From NCBI RefSeq assembly GCF_002104795.1, contig NZ_NCXO01000010.1, forward strand, positions 1 to 64,000: a stretch of DNA of 64,000 bases, given 5' to 3'. The DNA is from Mycolicibacillus koreensis. GTDB lineage: Bacteria > Actinomycetota > Actinomycetes > Mycobacteriales > Mycobacteriaceae. Both the position numbers and the translations under genes were made by a program. Under the pieces are notes generated by a model, which saw nothing but the letters and a program-made list of their open reading frames with translations, was not told where the DNA came from and did not search any database. Positions 52,673 to 61,613 of this stretch are shown one piece after another (within the stretch, counting starts at the first letter, position 1; each line of letters begins with the position of its first letter).

Positions 52673-53148
52673 TGGCGGAACGGACCGCTCGGGTGATCGT
52701 GGCGTCGACGCGCGCCGCGGCCGGTGCCTACGAGGACCGGACGGGGCCGATCATCGCCGACTGGCTGGCCGACCGGGGTTTCGCCGCGGTGCAACCGCAG
52801 GTCGTCGCCGACGGTGACGCGGTGGGGGCTGCGCTGCGCGCAGCGGTCGGGGTGGATCTGATCATCACCACCGGCGGCACCGGCATCTCGCCGACCGATG
52901 ACACCCCGGCACAGACCCTGGCGGTGCTCGACTACGAGATCCCCGGCCTGGCCGACGCGATCCGCGGCGCCGGGTTGCCGAAGGTGCCGACGTCGGTGTT
53001 GTCCCGCGGGGTCGCCGGCGTGGCCGGCCGGACCCTGGTGGTGAATCTGCCCGGCTCCACCGGCGGCGTCAAAGACGGTCTCGGCGTGCTGGCCGATGTC
53101 CTCGACCACGCCCTGGACCAGCTCGCCGGCCTGGACCACACCCGCTAA
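52672..53148 (+). CDS. mog: Molybdopterin adenylyltransferase-type protein Mog/MoaB
   Basis: 158 residues. Molybdopterin-binding fold: ARVIVASTRAAAGAYEDRTGP, IITTGGTGISPTDDTPA, and LPGSTGGVKDGL. It adenylates molybdopterin before metal insertion. The ATG at 52672 overlaps the moaC stop (TGATG) and has GGGAG upstream. It matches Rv0865. Confidence 0.93.
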   Translation: MAERTARVIVASTRAAAGAYEDRTGPIIADWLADRGFAAVQPQVVADGDAVGAALRAAVGVDLIITTGGTGISPTDDTPAQTLAVLDYEIPGLADAIRGAGLPKVPTSVLSRGVAGVAGRTLVVNLPGSTGGVKDGLGVLADVLDHALDQLAGLDHTR

Positions 53149-53152
53149 AGCG

Positions 53153-53221
53153 ATGCTGCTGACGGCGACCGGCGAACTGGCGACCGGTGAACTGGCGACC
53201 GAGGAACTGAGGCGGGGCTGA
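53153..53221 (+). repeat. Three 15-bp tandem repeats forming a 22-codon open frame
   Basis: Three copies of GCGACCGG(C/T)GAACTG-like 15-mers at 53165-53209 make a small open frame (ATG 53153 to TGA 53221) encoding three five-residue ATGEL/ATEEL repeats. The frame ends five bases before the moaE start. It may be a translated leader or simply a tandem repeat; there is no clear ribosome-binding site. Confidence 0.35.
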
Positions 53222-53225
53222 GGTG

Positions 53226-53651
53226 ATGACCGAGGTGTTGCGCGCGGCACTGACCGCGGACCCGATCGTGCTCGCCGAGCACGAGGAACTGGTGGGACAC
53301 CGTGCGGCGGGCGCGGTGGTCGGGTTCGTCGGCGCGGTCCGCGACCACGACCACGGCCAAGCGGTGGTTCGGCTGGAGTATTCGGCGCACCCGTCGGCGC
53401 AGGAGGCCCTCGCCGATGCGGTCGCCGAGGTCGCGGCGGCGGCCCGGGGAGTGCGCGCGGTAGCGGCCAGCCATCGCATCGGCACCCTGCACATCGGTGA
53501 TGCCGCGCTGGTGGCCGCGGTGGCCGCCGATCACCGGCGGGAGGCGTTCGCGACCTGTGCGCTGCTGGTCGACACGATCAAGGCGCGGCTACCGGTCTGG
53601 AAACACCAGTTCTTCGCCGACGGCACCGACGAGTGGGTCAACTCCGCCTGA
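53226..53651 (+). CDS. moaE: Molybdopterin synthase catalytic subunit MoaE
   Basis: 141 residues. The large subunit of molybdopterin synthase transfers sulfur from the MoaD C-terminus onto the precursor. Segments: [32 protein letters not shown], and [26 protein letters not shown] with the catalytic lysine. The partner MoaD is encoded at 54855-55115 on the other strand. It matches Rv0866. Confidence 0.94.
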   Translation: MTEVLRAALTADPIVLAEHEELVGHRAAGAVVGFVGAVRDHDHGQAVVRLEYSAHPSAQEALADAVAEVAAAARGVRAVAASHRIGTLHIGDAALVAAVAADHRREAFATCALLVDTIKARLPVWKHQFFADGTDEWVNSA

Positions 53652-53698
53652 ACGCGGCGGAGCTGACCTGCTGACCGTCGTGCGATGCCCGCCGTGGG

Positions 53699-54433
53699 TC
53701 AGGCGGGCAGCATCTCCGGGTTGTCCGGGTGCGCCAGCGCGGCCAGCGCCTCCGGGTCGGTGATGCCCTGATCCTGCATGGCCTGCCACAGTTCCTGGAC
53801 GTAGCCGGCGTCCGGGTGCCCGGCGAGGTCCAGCGGAACGTCGTTTCCGCGCGGCATCTCCTGGGGCAGGTCCAGCCCGGCCGGGCTCTCCCCGGTCATC
53901 AGCTGATTGGCGATGTCGAACACCGGCTGCGGCACGGCCTGCAGGTCGGGCAGCGCGCCCGGGTCGGCGGGCGGCAGGTCCGACGGCGGCACCGCGGTGA
54001 ACGCCTCCAGGGGCGGCGGAGCATCCGCGGGCGGGGGCGGCAGGTCCTCCGGCGGCAGCGTGCGTTCGGTCGCGGCGGAGAGTCCGGTGCCGCAGACCGG
54101 CCACGCACCGCGGCCCTGGGTGGCCAGCACGCGCTCAGCCACCAGGATCTGCTCGTCCTTGCTCGCCAGATGTGCGCTCGGAGCGAACTGGCCGCCACCG
54201 TGTGCGCTCCAGGTGCTGGGCGCGAACTGCAGCCCGCCCTGGTAACCGTTGCCGGTGTTGATGCCCCAGTTGCCGCTGGACTCGCAGTCGGCGACCCGGT
54301 CCCACTCGCTGTCGGTGGCTGCGGCGGCATGCCCGGCGAGGGCGAAGCCGCCACCACCGAGCACGGCACCGGTGACCGCGATCTTGGCGACGCTGTAGTT
54401 CGACTGGCTGGGCTTGCGATGCCGTCCACTCAT
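53699..54433 (-). CDS. rpfA: Resuscitation-promoting factor RpfA
   Basis: 244 residues. Signal region ending AGHAAAA (about 38). The Rpf domain (about 41-115) has [16 protein letters not shown] with catalytic E51, [14 protein letters not shown], and the disulfide pair C50 and C113-like in PVCGTGL. It is a lytic transglycosylase/lysozyme-like muralytic enzyme that promotes regrowth from dormancy. A Pro-rich linker (about 125-185) and a C-terminal tail follow. It is transcribed from a leader carrying a c-di-AMP riboswitch and a Crp-like site. Confidence 0.95.
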   Translation of the reverse strand: MSGRHRKPSQSNYSVAKIAVTGAVLGGGGFALAGHAAAATDSEWDRVADCESSGNWGINTGNGYQGGLQFAPSTWSAHGGGQFAPSAHLASKDEQILVAERVLATQGRGAWPVCGTGLSAATERTLPPEDLPPPPADAPPPLEAFTAVPPSDLPPADPGALPDLQAVPQPVFDIANQLMTGESPAGLDLPQEMPRGNDVPLDLAGHPDAGYVQELWQAMQDQGITDPEALAALAHPDNPEMLPA

Positions 54434-54457
54434 AGAGTCGGTGTGTCCTCTCGTGTG

Positions 54458-54665
54458 TGCGCCTGCGAAGTCAGCTGTCGGGTTCGGGCCGGAGAGGTAG
54501 CCCGGCTGGGCCCGTCGTGGGCACAGCTTCACCCCAAGGAGCCTGTCGGCTCCGGATCCAGGGTTGGTGGACCGGTGGGTCCCCCGCCTCCATCCGCGGT
54601 TCCGTTCGGGTCCCCGCCGAGTCGGATGGAGTTCAGCGCAACCGGCAGAGACGGAGCGCCGTGAC
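54458..54665 (-). ncRNA. c-di-AMP (ydaO/yuaA) riboswitch in the rpfA leader
   Basis: Read on the minus strand, the conserved pieces appear in order: GCTGAACTCC, GGCGGGGACCCGAACGG, GGATGGAGGCGGGGGACCCA, TTGGGGTGAAGC, CGGGCTACCTCTCC, and GAACCCGACAGCTGAC followed by CGCAGGCG. These are the signature of the ydaO class seen upstream of rpf genes in actinobacteria. It ends about 25 bases before the rpfA ATG. It switches rpfA expression off or on with c-di-AMP. Confidence 0.88.
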
Positions 54666-54794
54666 GAAACGGATACGACGCGCCGGGACAGACGGTAGCC
54701 GGTCTTTTCGCGCACGTCACCCCGGAAGTGACCGGGCGTTTCGGGTCGCAGCGGCGGGTTCGGCGCCCCGATGCCCCCCATTTGCCCAGCTCAC

Positions 54795-54810
54795 AGTGAC
54801 CGTGATCACT
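54795..54810. promoter_or_regulatory. Crp-like site upstream of rpfA
   Basis: AGTGA-CCGTGA-TCACT is a perfect 5-6-5 palindrome of the Crp type (GTGA-N6-TCAC), about 360 bases before the rpfA ATG and upstream of the riboswitch. In M. tuberculosis rpfA is known to be controlled by the Crp protein Rv3676. No other gene is in 54434-54854. Confidence 0.6.
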
Positions 54811-54854
54811 TTGAGGCCGCGATGTTATCTCGTCGTTATGTGAGAGAAATCACG

Positions 54855-55115
54855 TCATCCGCCCGCGAACGGCGGCAGGACGTCAATCACCGCGCCCGCC
54901 TGCAGGCGGGCCGCGGGGTCGCGGACCGCCATCCCGTCGGAGAGGTACGAGCAGCGCGGCAACACCTGGGCCAACTGCTCGTTGCGGGCGCTGAGGGTGT
55001 CGACCAACTCCTCGACGGTGGCGCCGGCGGGAACCGCGACCTGCTCGCTGTCAGTGGCCGCCGCCGCCCGTGCCGCCGCGAAATAGCGCACGGTGATCTC
55101 CACCGGGGTGCTCAC
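54855..55115 (-). CDS. moaD: Molybdopterin synthase sulfur carrier MoaD
   Basis: 86 residues, ubiquitin-like. It begins VEITVRYFAAARAAAAT and ends PPFAGG, whose terminal Gly-Gly is thiocarboxylated to carry sulfur to MoaE. It starts with GTG four bases after moaA and so shares its transcript. It matches Rv0868c. Confidence 0.93.
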   Translation of the reverse strand: MSTPVEITVRYFAAARAAAATDSEQVAVPAGATVEELVDTLSARNEQLAQVLPRCSYLSDGMAVRDPAARLQAGAVIDVLPPFAGG

Positions 55116-55119
55116 GCCG

Positions 55120-56196
55120 TCAGCCGCCGATCGCGCTCATCGGCCGGTTCGGCTGGATGAAGTTGGGATCGTTGATGCCGTGGCCGGCCGGTTTGCGCCA
55201 CATCGCTGCCCGCCAGGCCGCCTCGATAGCGTCGTCGTCGGCGCCGGAACGCAGCAGGCTGCGCAAGTCGCTCTCCTCGCGGGCGAACAGGCAGCTGCGG
55301 ATCTGGCCGTCGGGGGTCAGCCGGGTGCGGTCACAGGCCCCGCAGAACGGGTGGGAGACCGAGGCGATCAAGCCGACCAGGCCGGTCTCGCCGCTGGCCG
55401 TGTCGGTGACCCGCCACAGCTCCGCGGGCGCCGAACCACGCGGCGCGGTGTCCGGTTCGAGGGTGAAGTGCTCGCGCAGGGCCGCCAGCACCTCGTCGGC
55501 GGTCAGGATGGCGCTGCGGGTCCACCGGTGTCCGGCATCCAGCGGCATCTGCTCGATCATCCGCAGCTGCAACTCGTTGCCGAGGCAGTAGCGCACCAGC
55601 TCCACCGCATCCTGCAACCCGGTCTTGGGGTCGAGCACCGCATTGACCTTCACCGGTTCGAGACGGGCCTTCTTGGCGGCGGCCAGCCCGGCCAGGACGT
55701 CCGCGAGGCGGTCACGGCGGGTGATCGAGGCGAAGTGTTTGCGGTCCACACTGTCGAGGGAGACGTTGATGCGGTCCAGCCCGGCCGCTTTCAGCGTCTC
55801 GGCGCGCTCGGCCAGACCCACCGCGTTGGTGGTCATGGCGATCTCGGGGCGCGGGCGCAACGCTGCGGTCGCGGTGACGATCTGCTCGAGGTGGCGCGCC
55901 ACCAGCGGCTCCCCGCCGGTGAACCGGACGTTGGTGATGCCCAGCCGGGTCACGCCGATCCGGATCAGCCGGATCGTCTCCTCGGGTTCGAGCAGCTGTT
56001 TGGCGGGCAGCCAGGGCACGCCTTCGGCGGGCATGCAATAGGTGCAGCGCAGATTGCACCGGTCGGTCAGCGAGACACGCAGATCGGTGGCGATCCGGCC
56101 GTAGGTGTCGACCAGCGGGCCGCGTGTCGGCGCCTCCGCCGGATGGCCACTTCGGCGTGGCACCGTGGGCACACCGAGTGGGCTCGTCAAGGTCAT
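55120..56196 (-). CDS. moaA: GTP 3',8-cyclase MoaA (radical SAM)
   Basis: 358 residues. First step of molybdenum-cofactor synthesis. The radical-SAM cluster is CNLRCTYC (C47, C51, C54) and the second 4Fe-4S cluster is in CGACDRTRLTPDGQIRSC. FTGGEPLVARHL and NAVGLAERAETL are also typical, and it ends in the functional Gly-Gly. The ATG at 56196 has AAAGGGTGCAGG upstream and excludes a basic 19-residue extension. It forms an operon with moaD. Confidence 0.96.
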   Translation of the reverse strand: MTLTSPLGVPTVPRRSGHPAEAPTRGPLVDTYGRIATDLRVSLTDRCNLRCTYCMPAEGVPWLPAKQLLEPEETIRLIRIGVTRLGITNVRFTGGEPLVARHLEQIVTATAALRPRPEIAMTTNAVGLAERAETLKAAGLDRINVSLDSVDRKHFASITRRDRLADVLAGLAAAKKARLEPVKVNAVLDPKTGLQDAVELVRYCLGNELQLRMIEQMPLDAGHRWTRSAILTADEVLAALREHFTLEPDTAPRGSAPAELWRVTDTASGETGLVGLIASVSHPFCGACDRTRLTPDGQIRSCLFAREESDLRSLLRSGADDDAIEAAWRAAMWRKPAGHGINDPNFIQPNRPMSAIGG

Positions 56197-56300
56197 ACCT
56201 GCACCCTTTCGTAACAGAGGCCAGGGGCGGGGTATCACCAGCTTACCGACCAATACCGAGGTGCTTCGCGTACCCGCGTCCGAGTACCATCGGGGGTAGT

Positions 56301-56322
56301 GCGTCCCGCAGCGGCGGGACGC
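56301..56322. promoter_or_regulatory. Hairpin in the cspB leader
   Basis: GCGTCCCGC-AGCG-GCGGGACGC: a perfect 9-bp stem with a 4-base loop, about 53 bases before the cspB GTG. It could be a cold-sensitive leader element or a terminator for moaA-side transcription. Function not shown. Confidence 0.45.
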
Positions 56323-56374
56323 TTCGTCATGTCGCCCCGTTCGAGTGACCCGTCAGACAAGCAGGTGAGTTTCA

Positions 56375-56797
56375 GTGCCGACCGGCAAGGTGAAGTGGTA
56401 CGACGCCGAGAAGGGTTTCGGCTTCCTGTCCCAGGACGACGGCGAGGACGTCTACGTCCGGTCCACCGCCCTGCCCTCCGGCGTCGAGACCCTCAAGGCC
56501 GGCCAGCGGGTCGAGTTCGGGATGGCCGCCGGCCGCCGGGGGCCGCAGGCGTTGAGCCTGACGTTGATCGACCCGCCGCCGAGCGTGTCCAAGTCGCGGC
56601 GTGAAGGTCCTGCCGGAAACAAACCCGCCGGACACAAACACAGCCCCGACGAACTGCACGGCATGGTCGAAGACATGATCACCCTGCTCGAAGGTGCGGT
56701 GCAGCCGGAGCTTCGCAAGGGCCGCTACCCGGACCGCAAGACAGCACGGCGGGTCTCCGAGGTGGTCAAGGCGGTGGCGCGCGAACTCGACGCCTGA
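56375..56797 (+). CDS. cspB: Cold-shock protein CspB with C-terminal extension
   Basis: 140 residues. The cold-shock domain (about 1-65) has [24 protein letters not shown] with RNP1-like (KGFGFL) and RNP2-like (DVYVRSTAL) motifs, a nucleic-acid-binding beta barrel. A basic, helical extension follows (about 70-140), which is typical of the long mycobacterial form. GTG start with AGGTGA upstream. It matches Rv0871 and is divergent from moaA. Confidence 0.93.
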   Translation: MPTGKVKWYDAEKGFGFLSQDDGEDVYVRSTALPSGVETLKAGQRVEFGMAAGRRGPQALSLTLIDPPPSVSKSRREGPAGNKPAGHKHSPDELHGMVEDMITLLEGAVQPELRKGRYPDRKTARRVSEVVKAVARELDA

Positions 56798-56872
56798 TCG
56801 GCGCGACGCGCGACCACCGTCGACTCCGGTAAACCGGGTCTCGGCGCCGGGCCCGGTGGCAGGCTGGCGGGC

Positions 56873-57877
56873 ATGCCCGACTATGTCTCCAGCGGGGAGT
56901 TCACCCGCGACACCAACTACATCGACACCCGCATCACCGCCGACGGCCGCGACGGCTACCCGGCGGAGCCCGGCCGCTACCGGCTGATCGTGGCCCGCGC
57001 CTGTCCGTGGGCCAACCGCGCCATCATCGTGCGCCGCCTGCTGGGGCTCGAGGACGCCCTGTCGATCGGGTTCTGCGGGCCGACCCACGACCAGCGCAGC
57101 TGGACGTTCGACCTCGACCCCGGCGGCGTCGACCCGGTGCTGAAGATCCCGCGGCTGCAGGACGCCTATTTCGCGCGCTACCCGGACTACCCGAAGGGCA
57201 TCACGGTGCCGGCGATCGTCGATGTCCCCACTGGCGCGGTGGTCACCAACGACTTCGCTCAAATGACCCTGGACCTGTCCACGGAGTGGACCGCCTACCA
57301 GCGTCCCGGGGCACCGGATCTGTACCCCGAGGCCCACCGCGACGAGATCGACGAGGTGGCCCACCGGATCTACACCGAGATCAACAACGGCGTGTACCGC
57401 GCCGGTTTCGCCGGATCACAGCAGGCGTACGAGGCCGCCTACGACCGGTTGTTCATCGCACTGGACTGGGTCGCCGAACGGTTGGCCACCCAGCGCTACC
57501 TGGTGGGTGAGACCATCACCGAGGCCGACGTGCGGCTGTTCACCACCTTGGCCCGGTTCGATCCCGTCTATCACGGGCATTTCAAATGCAACCGGCAAAA
57601 ACTCACCGAGATGCCGGTGCTGTGGGCCTACGCGCGCGACTTGTTCCAAACCCCCGGCTTCGGCGACACCGTCGACTTCGTGCAGATCAAACAGCACTAC
57701 TACATCGTGCACGCCGACGTGAACCCCACCCGGATCGTCCCGAAGGGGCCGGAGTTGGCGAGCTGGCTGACCGCCCACGGCCGGGAAGCCCTGGGCGGCC
57801 GGCCGTTCGGGCAGGGCAGCCCGCCCGGGCCGCCGCGGGCCGGTGAGACCGTGCCGGCGGGCCACGGCGCCGACTGA
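56873..57877 (+). CDS. Glutathione S-transferase-like (glutathionyl-hydroquinone reductase, ECM4) protein
   Basis: 334 residues. Catalytic-type C44 in RLIVARACPWANRA, the DLDPGGVDPVLK segment, and the C-terminal GST helical part (EINNGVYRAGFAG, YLVGETITEADVRLFTTLARFDPVYHGHFKCN) match the Xi-class/ECM4 family. Mycobacteria make mycothiol, not glutathione, so the likely thiol is mycothiol. Probable role: reductive de-conjugation of thiol-quinone adducts. It is a single gene; the M. tuberculosis position holds different genes. Confidence 0.9.
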   Translation: MPDYVSSGEFTRDTNYIDTRITADGRDGYPAEPGRYRLIVARACPWANRAIIVRRLLGLEDALSIGFCGPTHDQRSWTFDLDPGGVDPVLKIPRLQDAYFARYPDYPKGITVPAIVDVPTGAVVTNDFAQMTLDLSTEWTAYQRPGAPDLYPEAHRDEIDEVAHRIYTEINNGVYRAGFAGSQQAYEAAYDRLFIALDWVAERLATQRYLVGETITEADVRLFTTLARFDPVYHGHFKCNRQKLTEMPVLWAYARDLFQTPGFGDTVDFVQIKQHYYIVHADVNPTRIVPKGPELASWLTAHGREALGGRPFGQGSPPGPPRAGETVPAGHGAD

Positions 57878-57915
57878 GTCGGCCGACGGGCGCTCGGGGG
57901 TCGGCCCGGGCGCGC

Positions 57916-58416
57916 TCAGGGGGCCGGCGTCGGCGGCCAGATCATCGCCACCGACCACTCGGCGTGGGCGGCGCTGGCCAACTCTCCGTCGGGCAGGGTG
58001 ACCATGGTGAGCAACTGGACCGCGACGCCGTTGAGCTGTCCCAGGTGCGGATCGACGGTGGGGATCGTCACCGCCAGGCGGGTGCCGGCCAGGAACGTCC
58101 GAGCGGTGTCACCGTCGTCGTAGACCATCAGCAGCCGCCAGGGCGCATCGCCGATCGCCGCGGGCACCGCCAGCTGCACCGGGTCGCGTTCGGTGACCGG
58201 CAACTCGCCTTGATCTTCGGGGGTCCGGCAATCGGTGAGGTCGAGCACGTTGCAGGTGAAATACGGACCCACCCGCACCAGATGCCGGTTGGAGTAGGCG
58301 CTGATCTGCGGCGGCTGGGCCTCACGGTGGTGCGCCACCAGCCACGCCCCCACCCCGGCGCCGGCCGACGCCAGCACCGTCAGCACCACGACCACCACGG
58401 CCAGGCTGCGTCTCAT
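57916..58416 (-). CDS. DUF2771 exported/membrane-anchored protein (Rv0875c-like)
   Basis: 166 residues. N-terminal membrane segment (LAVVVVVLTVLASAGAGVGAWLV). The extracytoplasmic part has VGPYFTCNVLDLTDC, a cysteine pair, and ends HAEWSVAMIWPP. It matches the DUF2771 family next to the MFS gene as in M. tuberculosis. Its start overlaps the MFS stop by four bases. Function unknown. Confidence 0.88.
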   Translation of the reverse strand: MRRSLAVVVVVLTVLASAGAGVGAWLVAHHREAQPPQISAYSNRHLVRVGPYFTCNVLDLTDCRTPEDQGELPVTERDPVQLAVPAAIGDAPWRLLMVYDDGDTARTFLAGTRLAVTIPTVDPHLGQLNGVAVQLLTMVTLPDGELASAAHAEWSVAMIWPPTPAP

Positions 58417-60095
58417 CGCGGGATCACCACCGTCGGGTCGTTGTAGCGGCCGTGCTCCTGCTCGACCCGGACCGGACGGTTACCGCCCAGCCCGGGGATC
58501 AGCGTATCGCCGTTGAAACTGATCACCGTCTGGGCAAGCCCCACGATCAGCACCGCGCCGATCACTGCGAAGCCGATCCACAACTCGGTGTAGACCAACA
58601 CACCGACCGCGCCGCCGAGCACCCACGACAGTTGCAGCGTGGACTCCGAACGGCCGAACGCCGAGGCCCGTGACTCCTCGGGCAGATCGTCTTGCAGTGC
58701 CGCATCCAGGGCGGCCTTGCCGATCGCACTGGCTCCCGACGTCGCCAGCGCCGCCACCGTCACCATCATCAGGGTTCCGGCCACCGCCGAGGCCAACGCT
58801 GCCGCGGTCACCGTCATCGCGCAGCGCACCACCAGCACCGACGGACGGCCCAGCTGGAGGCGGGCGCTGGTGAAGTTCCCGGCGAAATTCCCGATCGCCG
58901 CGGCCCCGCCGACCAGCCCGAGCATCGCCAGCTGCTCCCAGCCGCCGGCGTCGTGGGATTTGACCACGAACGCCGGGTAGAGGAACAAGAACCCGACCAT
59001 CACCTTGATCGTGCAGTTGCCCCACAGGGAGGTCATGATGTTGCCGCCCAACGGCTGGGTCAGCGCCCCACCGGCCTGGCGGGCGTGCTCGCGCCAGCCG
59101 CGGCGCAGCGGACCGTCGTCGTGGTAGCTCAACGTGGCCGGCACCTCCCCGGCGGTGACCTCCACCCAGCTGGGGATGCGCATCGACAGCACCGCGCCGA
59201 TCACCGCCGCCGCGATCACGACGAACAGGGCGCCCGGCAGATGCAGCAGCCGGGTCATCGCGTACTCCACCCCGGCCGCCACGCCGCCGCCGACCAGGGT
59301 TCCGCCGAGGAGCCCGAACGTGGTCAGCCGGGAGTTGACCCGGACCAGATCGATGCTCGGCGGCATCACCCGCGGGGTCACCGCGCTGCGCAGCACCGAG
59401 AACGATTTCGACAGCACCATCATCGCCAGCGCACACGGGTAGAGCACCCATGACGGATAACTGCCGGCCAGCCCGTCGTAATTGAGGATCAGCACCGTCG
59501 CCAACAGGATCCGCAGGCCGAACGACGCGGCCAGCGCGACCCGGCGGCCGTGCTGCAGCCGGTCGAGCGCGGGACCGATCAGCGGCGCGACCACCGCGAA
59601 CGGCGCAATCGTGATCAGCAGATACAGCGCGACCCGGCCCTTGGACTCCCCGGTGGCCGCCGCGAAGAACAACGTGTTCGCCAACGCCACGGCCATCGCG
59701 GCGTCCACCGCGAAATTGGCGACGACCGGCCAGGTCAGCGCGGTCAGGCCGGATTTGTCGGCGCCGTCGGCGGTGGCGGCCCGCTGAACCAGGTCATACA
59801 TCCGTGAGCCCATCTCGCGGCTGCGCTGGGCGGCGGCTCGGGTGACGGTGACCCGGTCCCCGGAGCGGTCCGATTCGCCCTGCGGGTCGGGCGCGTCGGG
59901 GCCGGTGTGGTCCTGCAACGGCGGCAGGTAGCGATTCGCGCTCGGCGGACCGGCCGGCGCCCGGCGCGCCGCCCTGGGCGGCGGATCGCTGGGGTAGTGC
60001 GCCATCCCGGGGTGTTGACGTGCCGTTTCCGGTGCCCGCCGACGGTGCGGCGGGATCGGTCCCCGCGGCGGGGGCGGCGGTCTCCGTCCAGGCAT
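58413..60095 (-). CDS. Major facilitator superfamily transporter (Rv0876c-like)
   Basis: About 560 residues. A proline/arginine-rich cytoplasmic N-tail of about 110 residues precedes about twelve membrane helices; segments such as FAVDAAMAVALANTLFFAA, LYLLITIAPFAVVAPLIGPALDRLQ and AMMVLSKSFSVLRSAVTPRV fit the MFS with the cytoplasmic DR loop. The substrate is unknown; the family is conserved in mycobacteria and often called a drug or lipid exporter without proof. The start may be 60113 instead. It is coupled with the DUF2771 gene. Confidence 0.88.
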   Translation of the reverse strand: MPGRRPPPPPRGPIPPHRRRAPETARQHPGMAHYPSDPPPRAARRAPAGPPSANRYLPPLQDHTGPDAPDPQGESDRSGDRVTVTRAAAQRSREMGSRMYDLVQRAATADGADKSGLTALTWPVVANFAVDAAMAVALANTLFFAAATGESKGRVALYLLITIAPFAVVAPLIGPALDRLQHGRRVALAASFGLRILLATVLILNYDGLAGSYPSWVLYPCALAMMVLSKSFSVLRSAVTPRVMPPSIDLVRVNSRLTTFGLLGGTLVGGGVAAGVEYAMTRLLHLPGALFVVIAAAVIGAVLSMRIPSWVEVTAGEVPATLSYHDDGPLRRGWREHARQAGGALTQPLGGNIMTSLWGNCTIKVMVGFLFLYPAFVVKSHDAGGWEQLAMLGLVGGAAAIGNFAGNFTSARLQLGRPSVLVVRCAMTVTAAALASAVAGTLMMVTVAALATSGASAIGKAALDAALQDDLPEESRASAFGRSESTLQLSWVLGGAVGVLVYTELWIGFAVIGAVLIVGLAQTVISFNGDTLIPGLGGNRPVRVEQEHGRYNDPTVVIPR

Positions 60096-60181
60096 GGATC
60101 GATTCTCTCTCATCGCCGCGTCGGGGCGCGGCAGCAGACGGGTGTGGCTGGCCGATCGGCTTTACGGCAGTATGTGGGGCG

Positions 60182-61108
60182 ATGGACAGCATTTTCCGCA
60201 CCACCGGGCAGGTGTCGGCGTCGGACGACGCCGACGCGGCCCTGTCGACGCTGCTGACCGGTGCCGTGGAGACAGCACGGTCCGCCGTCGCCGAACACAG
60301 CGGCGCCGAGACGGTGGGGGACTACCTCGGGGTCGCCGTCGAGGATGCCGTGTCGGCCACCCACCGCTTCGTGGCGCAACTGCCCGGCTACCGCGGATGG
60401 CAGTGGGCGGTGGTTGTCGCCGGATATCCCGGTGCCGAGCACGTCACCGTCAGCGAGGTGGTGCTGGTTCCGGGTCCGACAGCGTTGCTGGCGCCGGAAT
60501 GGGTGCCCTGGGAGCAGCGGGTGCGCCCCGGGGATTTAGGCCCCGGCGACCTGTTGGCGGCGCCGTCGGACGACCCGCGGTTGGTGCCCGGGTACTGCGC
60601 CAGCGGCGATCCCGAGCTCGACGAGGTGGCCGGGGAGATCGGGCTGGGACGACGCCAGGTGTTGAGCCGGTGGGGCCGGGAGATGGCCGCCGAACGCTGG
60701 CACGAGGGCGACTTCGGTCCGGATTCGACGATGGCGCGCTCCACCAAACGGCTCTGCCGCACCTGCGGGTTCTTCGTGCCGCTGGCCGGTTCGCTGGGCC
60801 GGATGTTCGGTGTGTGCGCCAACGAGATGTCCGCCGACGGCCGGGTGGTGGATTTCCGCTACGGGTGCGGGGCGCACTCCGACACCCCCGCGCCGGCGGG
60901 CACCGGGTCGCCGCGTTACGAGCCCTACGACGACGGGGTGCTCGACGTCGCCGACAACCCCGTGCCGGAGGCCGAGCTGGCATCGGAGGCCGAGCCGGCG
61001 GCCGACGCCGAGCCGGTGATCACCGAGCCCCCGGAGGCCGAGCCGGTACCGGAGGCCGAGCCCCCGGTCGCCGGCACCGACGGCCCGGAGCCGCCGTCCG
61101 CCGATTAG
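60182..61108 (+). CDS. DUF3027 conserved protein (Rv0877-like)
   Basis: 308 residues. The central region HRFVAQLPGYRGWQWAVVVAGYPG and EVVLVPGPTALLAPEWVPWEQRV is the DUF3027 signature. A zinc-ribbon-like cysteine set follows (LCRTCGFFV, VCANE, YGCGAHSD). The C-terminal 50 residues are an acidic Glu-Ala-Glu-Pro repeat region absent from shorter homologues. ATG at 60182. Function unknown. Convergent with the SRPBCC gene, overlapping by four bases. Confidence 0.9.
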   Translation: MDSIFRTTGQVSASDDADAALSTLLTGAVETARSAVAEHSGAETVGDYLGVAVEDAVSATHRFVAQLPGYRGWQWAVVVAGYPGAEHVTVSEVVLVPGPTALLAPEWVPWEQRVRPGDLGPGDLLAAPSDDPRLVPGYCASGDPELDEVAGEIGLGRRQVLSRWGREMAAERWHEGDFGPDSTMARSTKRLCRTCGFFVPLAGSLGRMFGVCANEMSADGRVVDFRYGCGAHSDTPAPAGTGSPRYEPYDDGVLDVADNPVPEAELASEAEPAADAEPVITEPPEAEPVPEAEPPVAGTDGPEPPSAD

Positions 61109-61560
61109 GCGGATTCGGCGGCGGCTTTGATCGCGGCCAGCGACGCGTCCATGCCGTCGAGCAACTCCTTCTCGAAGCTGTCCGGCCCGCCCATGAACGC
61201 CTTCACCGTCATCTCCGAGATCGGCTTGACCCCGTCCTCGGCGTGGCGACTCTCGGTCAGCCGGGTGCCGGCGGCGGTGGGCTCCAACTCGTAGCTCCAC
61301 AGCGTGCCGTTGGTGTTCACCCGAAACGCCAGCTTCTTCTCGGGGATCACCTCGGTGATGGTGCAGGTCGTCGGCCAGACCATGAGGCCGCGACGGTTGA
61401 TGTTCACCGTGCGCGCCCCGGCGCGCAACGGCCCGAACACCTTCATCTTGCGGGTCTGCGGGCTCCACTGCGGCATCCGGTTGAGGTCGGAGACCAGCGC
61501 CCACACCGTGGCGGCCGGGGCGTTGATGTCGATATGGGTTTGCAGAAGCGGTGCTGCCAT
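61105..61560 (-). CDS. SRPBCC (START-like) protein
   Basis: 151 residues: LLQTHIDINAPAATVWALVSDLNRMPQWSPQTRKMKVFG, the sheet INRRGLMVWPTTCTITEVIPEKKLAFRVN, and a C-terminal helix SFEKELLDGMDASLAAIK. It is the third SRPBCC gene in the window and more distant from the first two. It binds an unknown ligand. The ATG at 61560 begins the fold; the open frame upstream is low-complexity. Confidence 0.9.
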   Translation of the reverse strand: MAAPLLQTHIDINAPAATVWALVSDLNRMPQWSPQTRKMKVFGPLRAGARTVNINRRGLMVWPTTCTITEVIPEKKLAFRVNTNGTLWSYELEPTAAGTRLTESRHAEDGVKPISEMTVKAFMGGPDSFEKELLDGMDASLAAIKAAAESA

Positions 61561-61613
61561 GGTTCTCCTCGGGGTCGTGGACCGCGGTGCACGGTCACAG
61601 GGCGGTAATCGGG

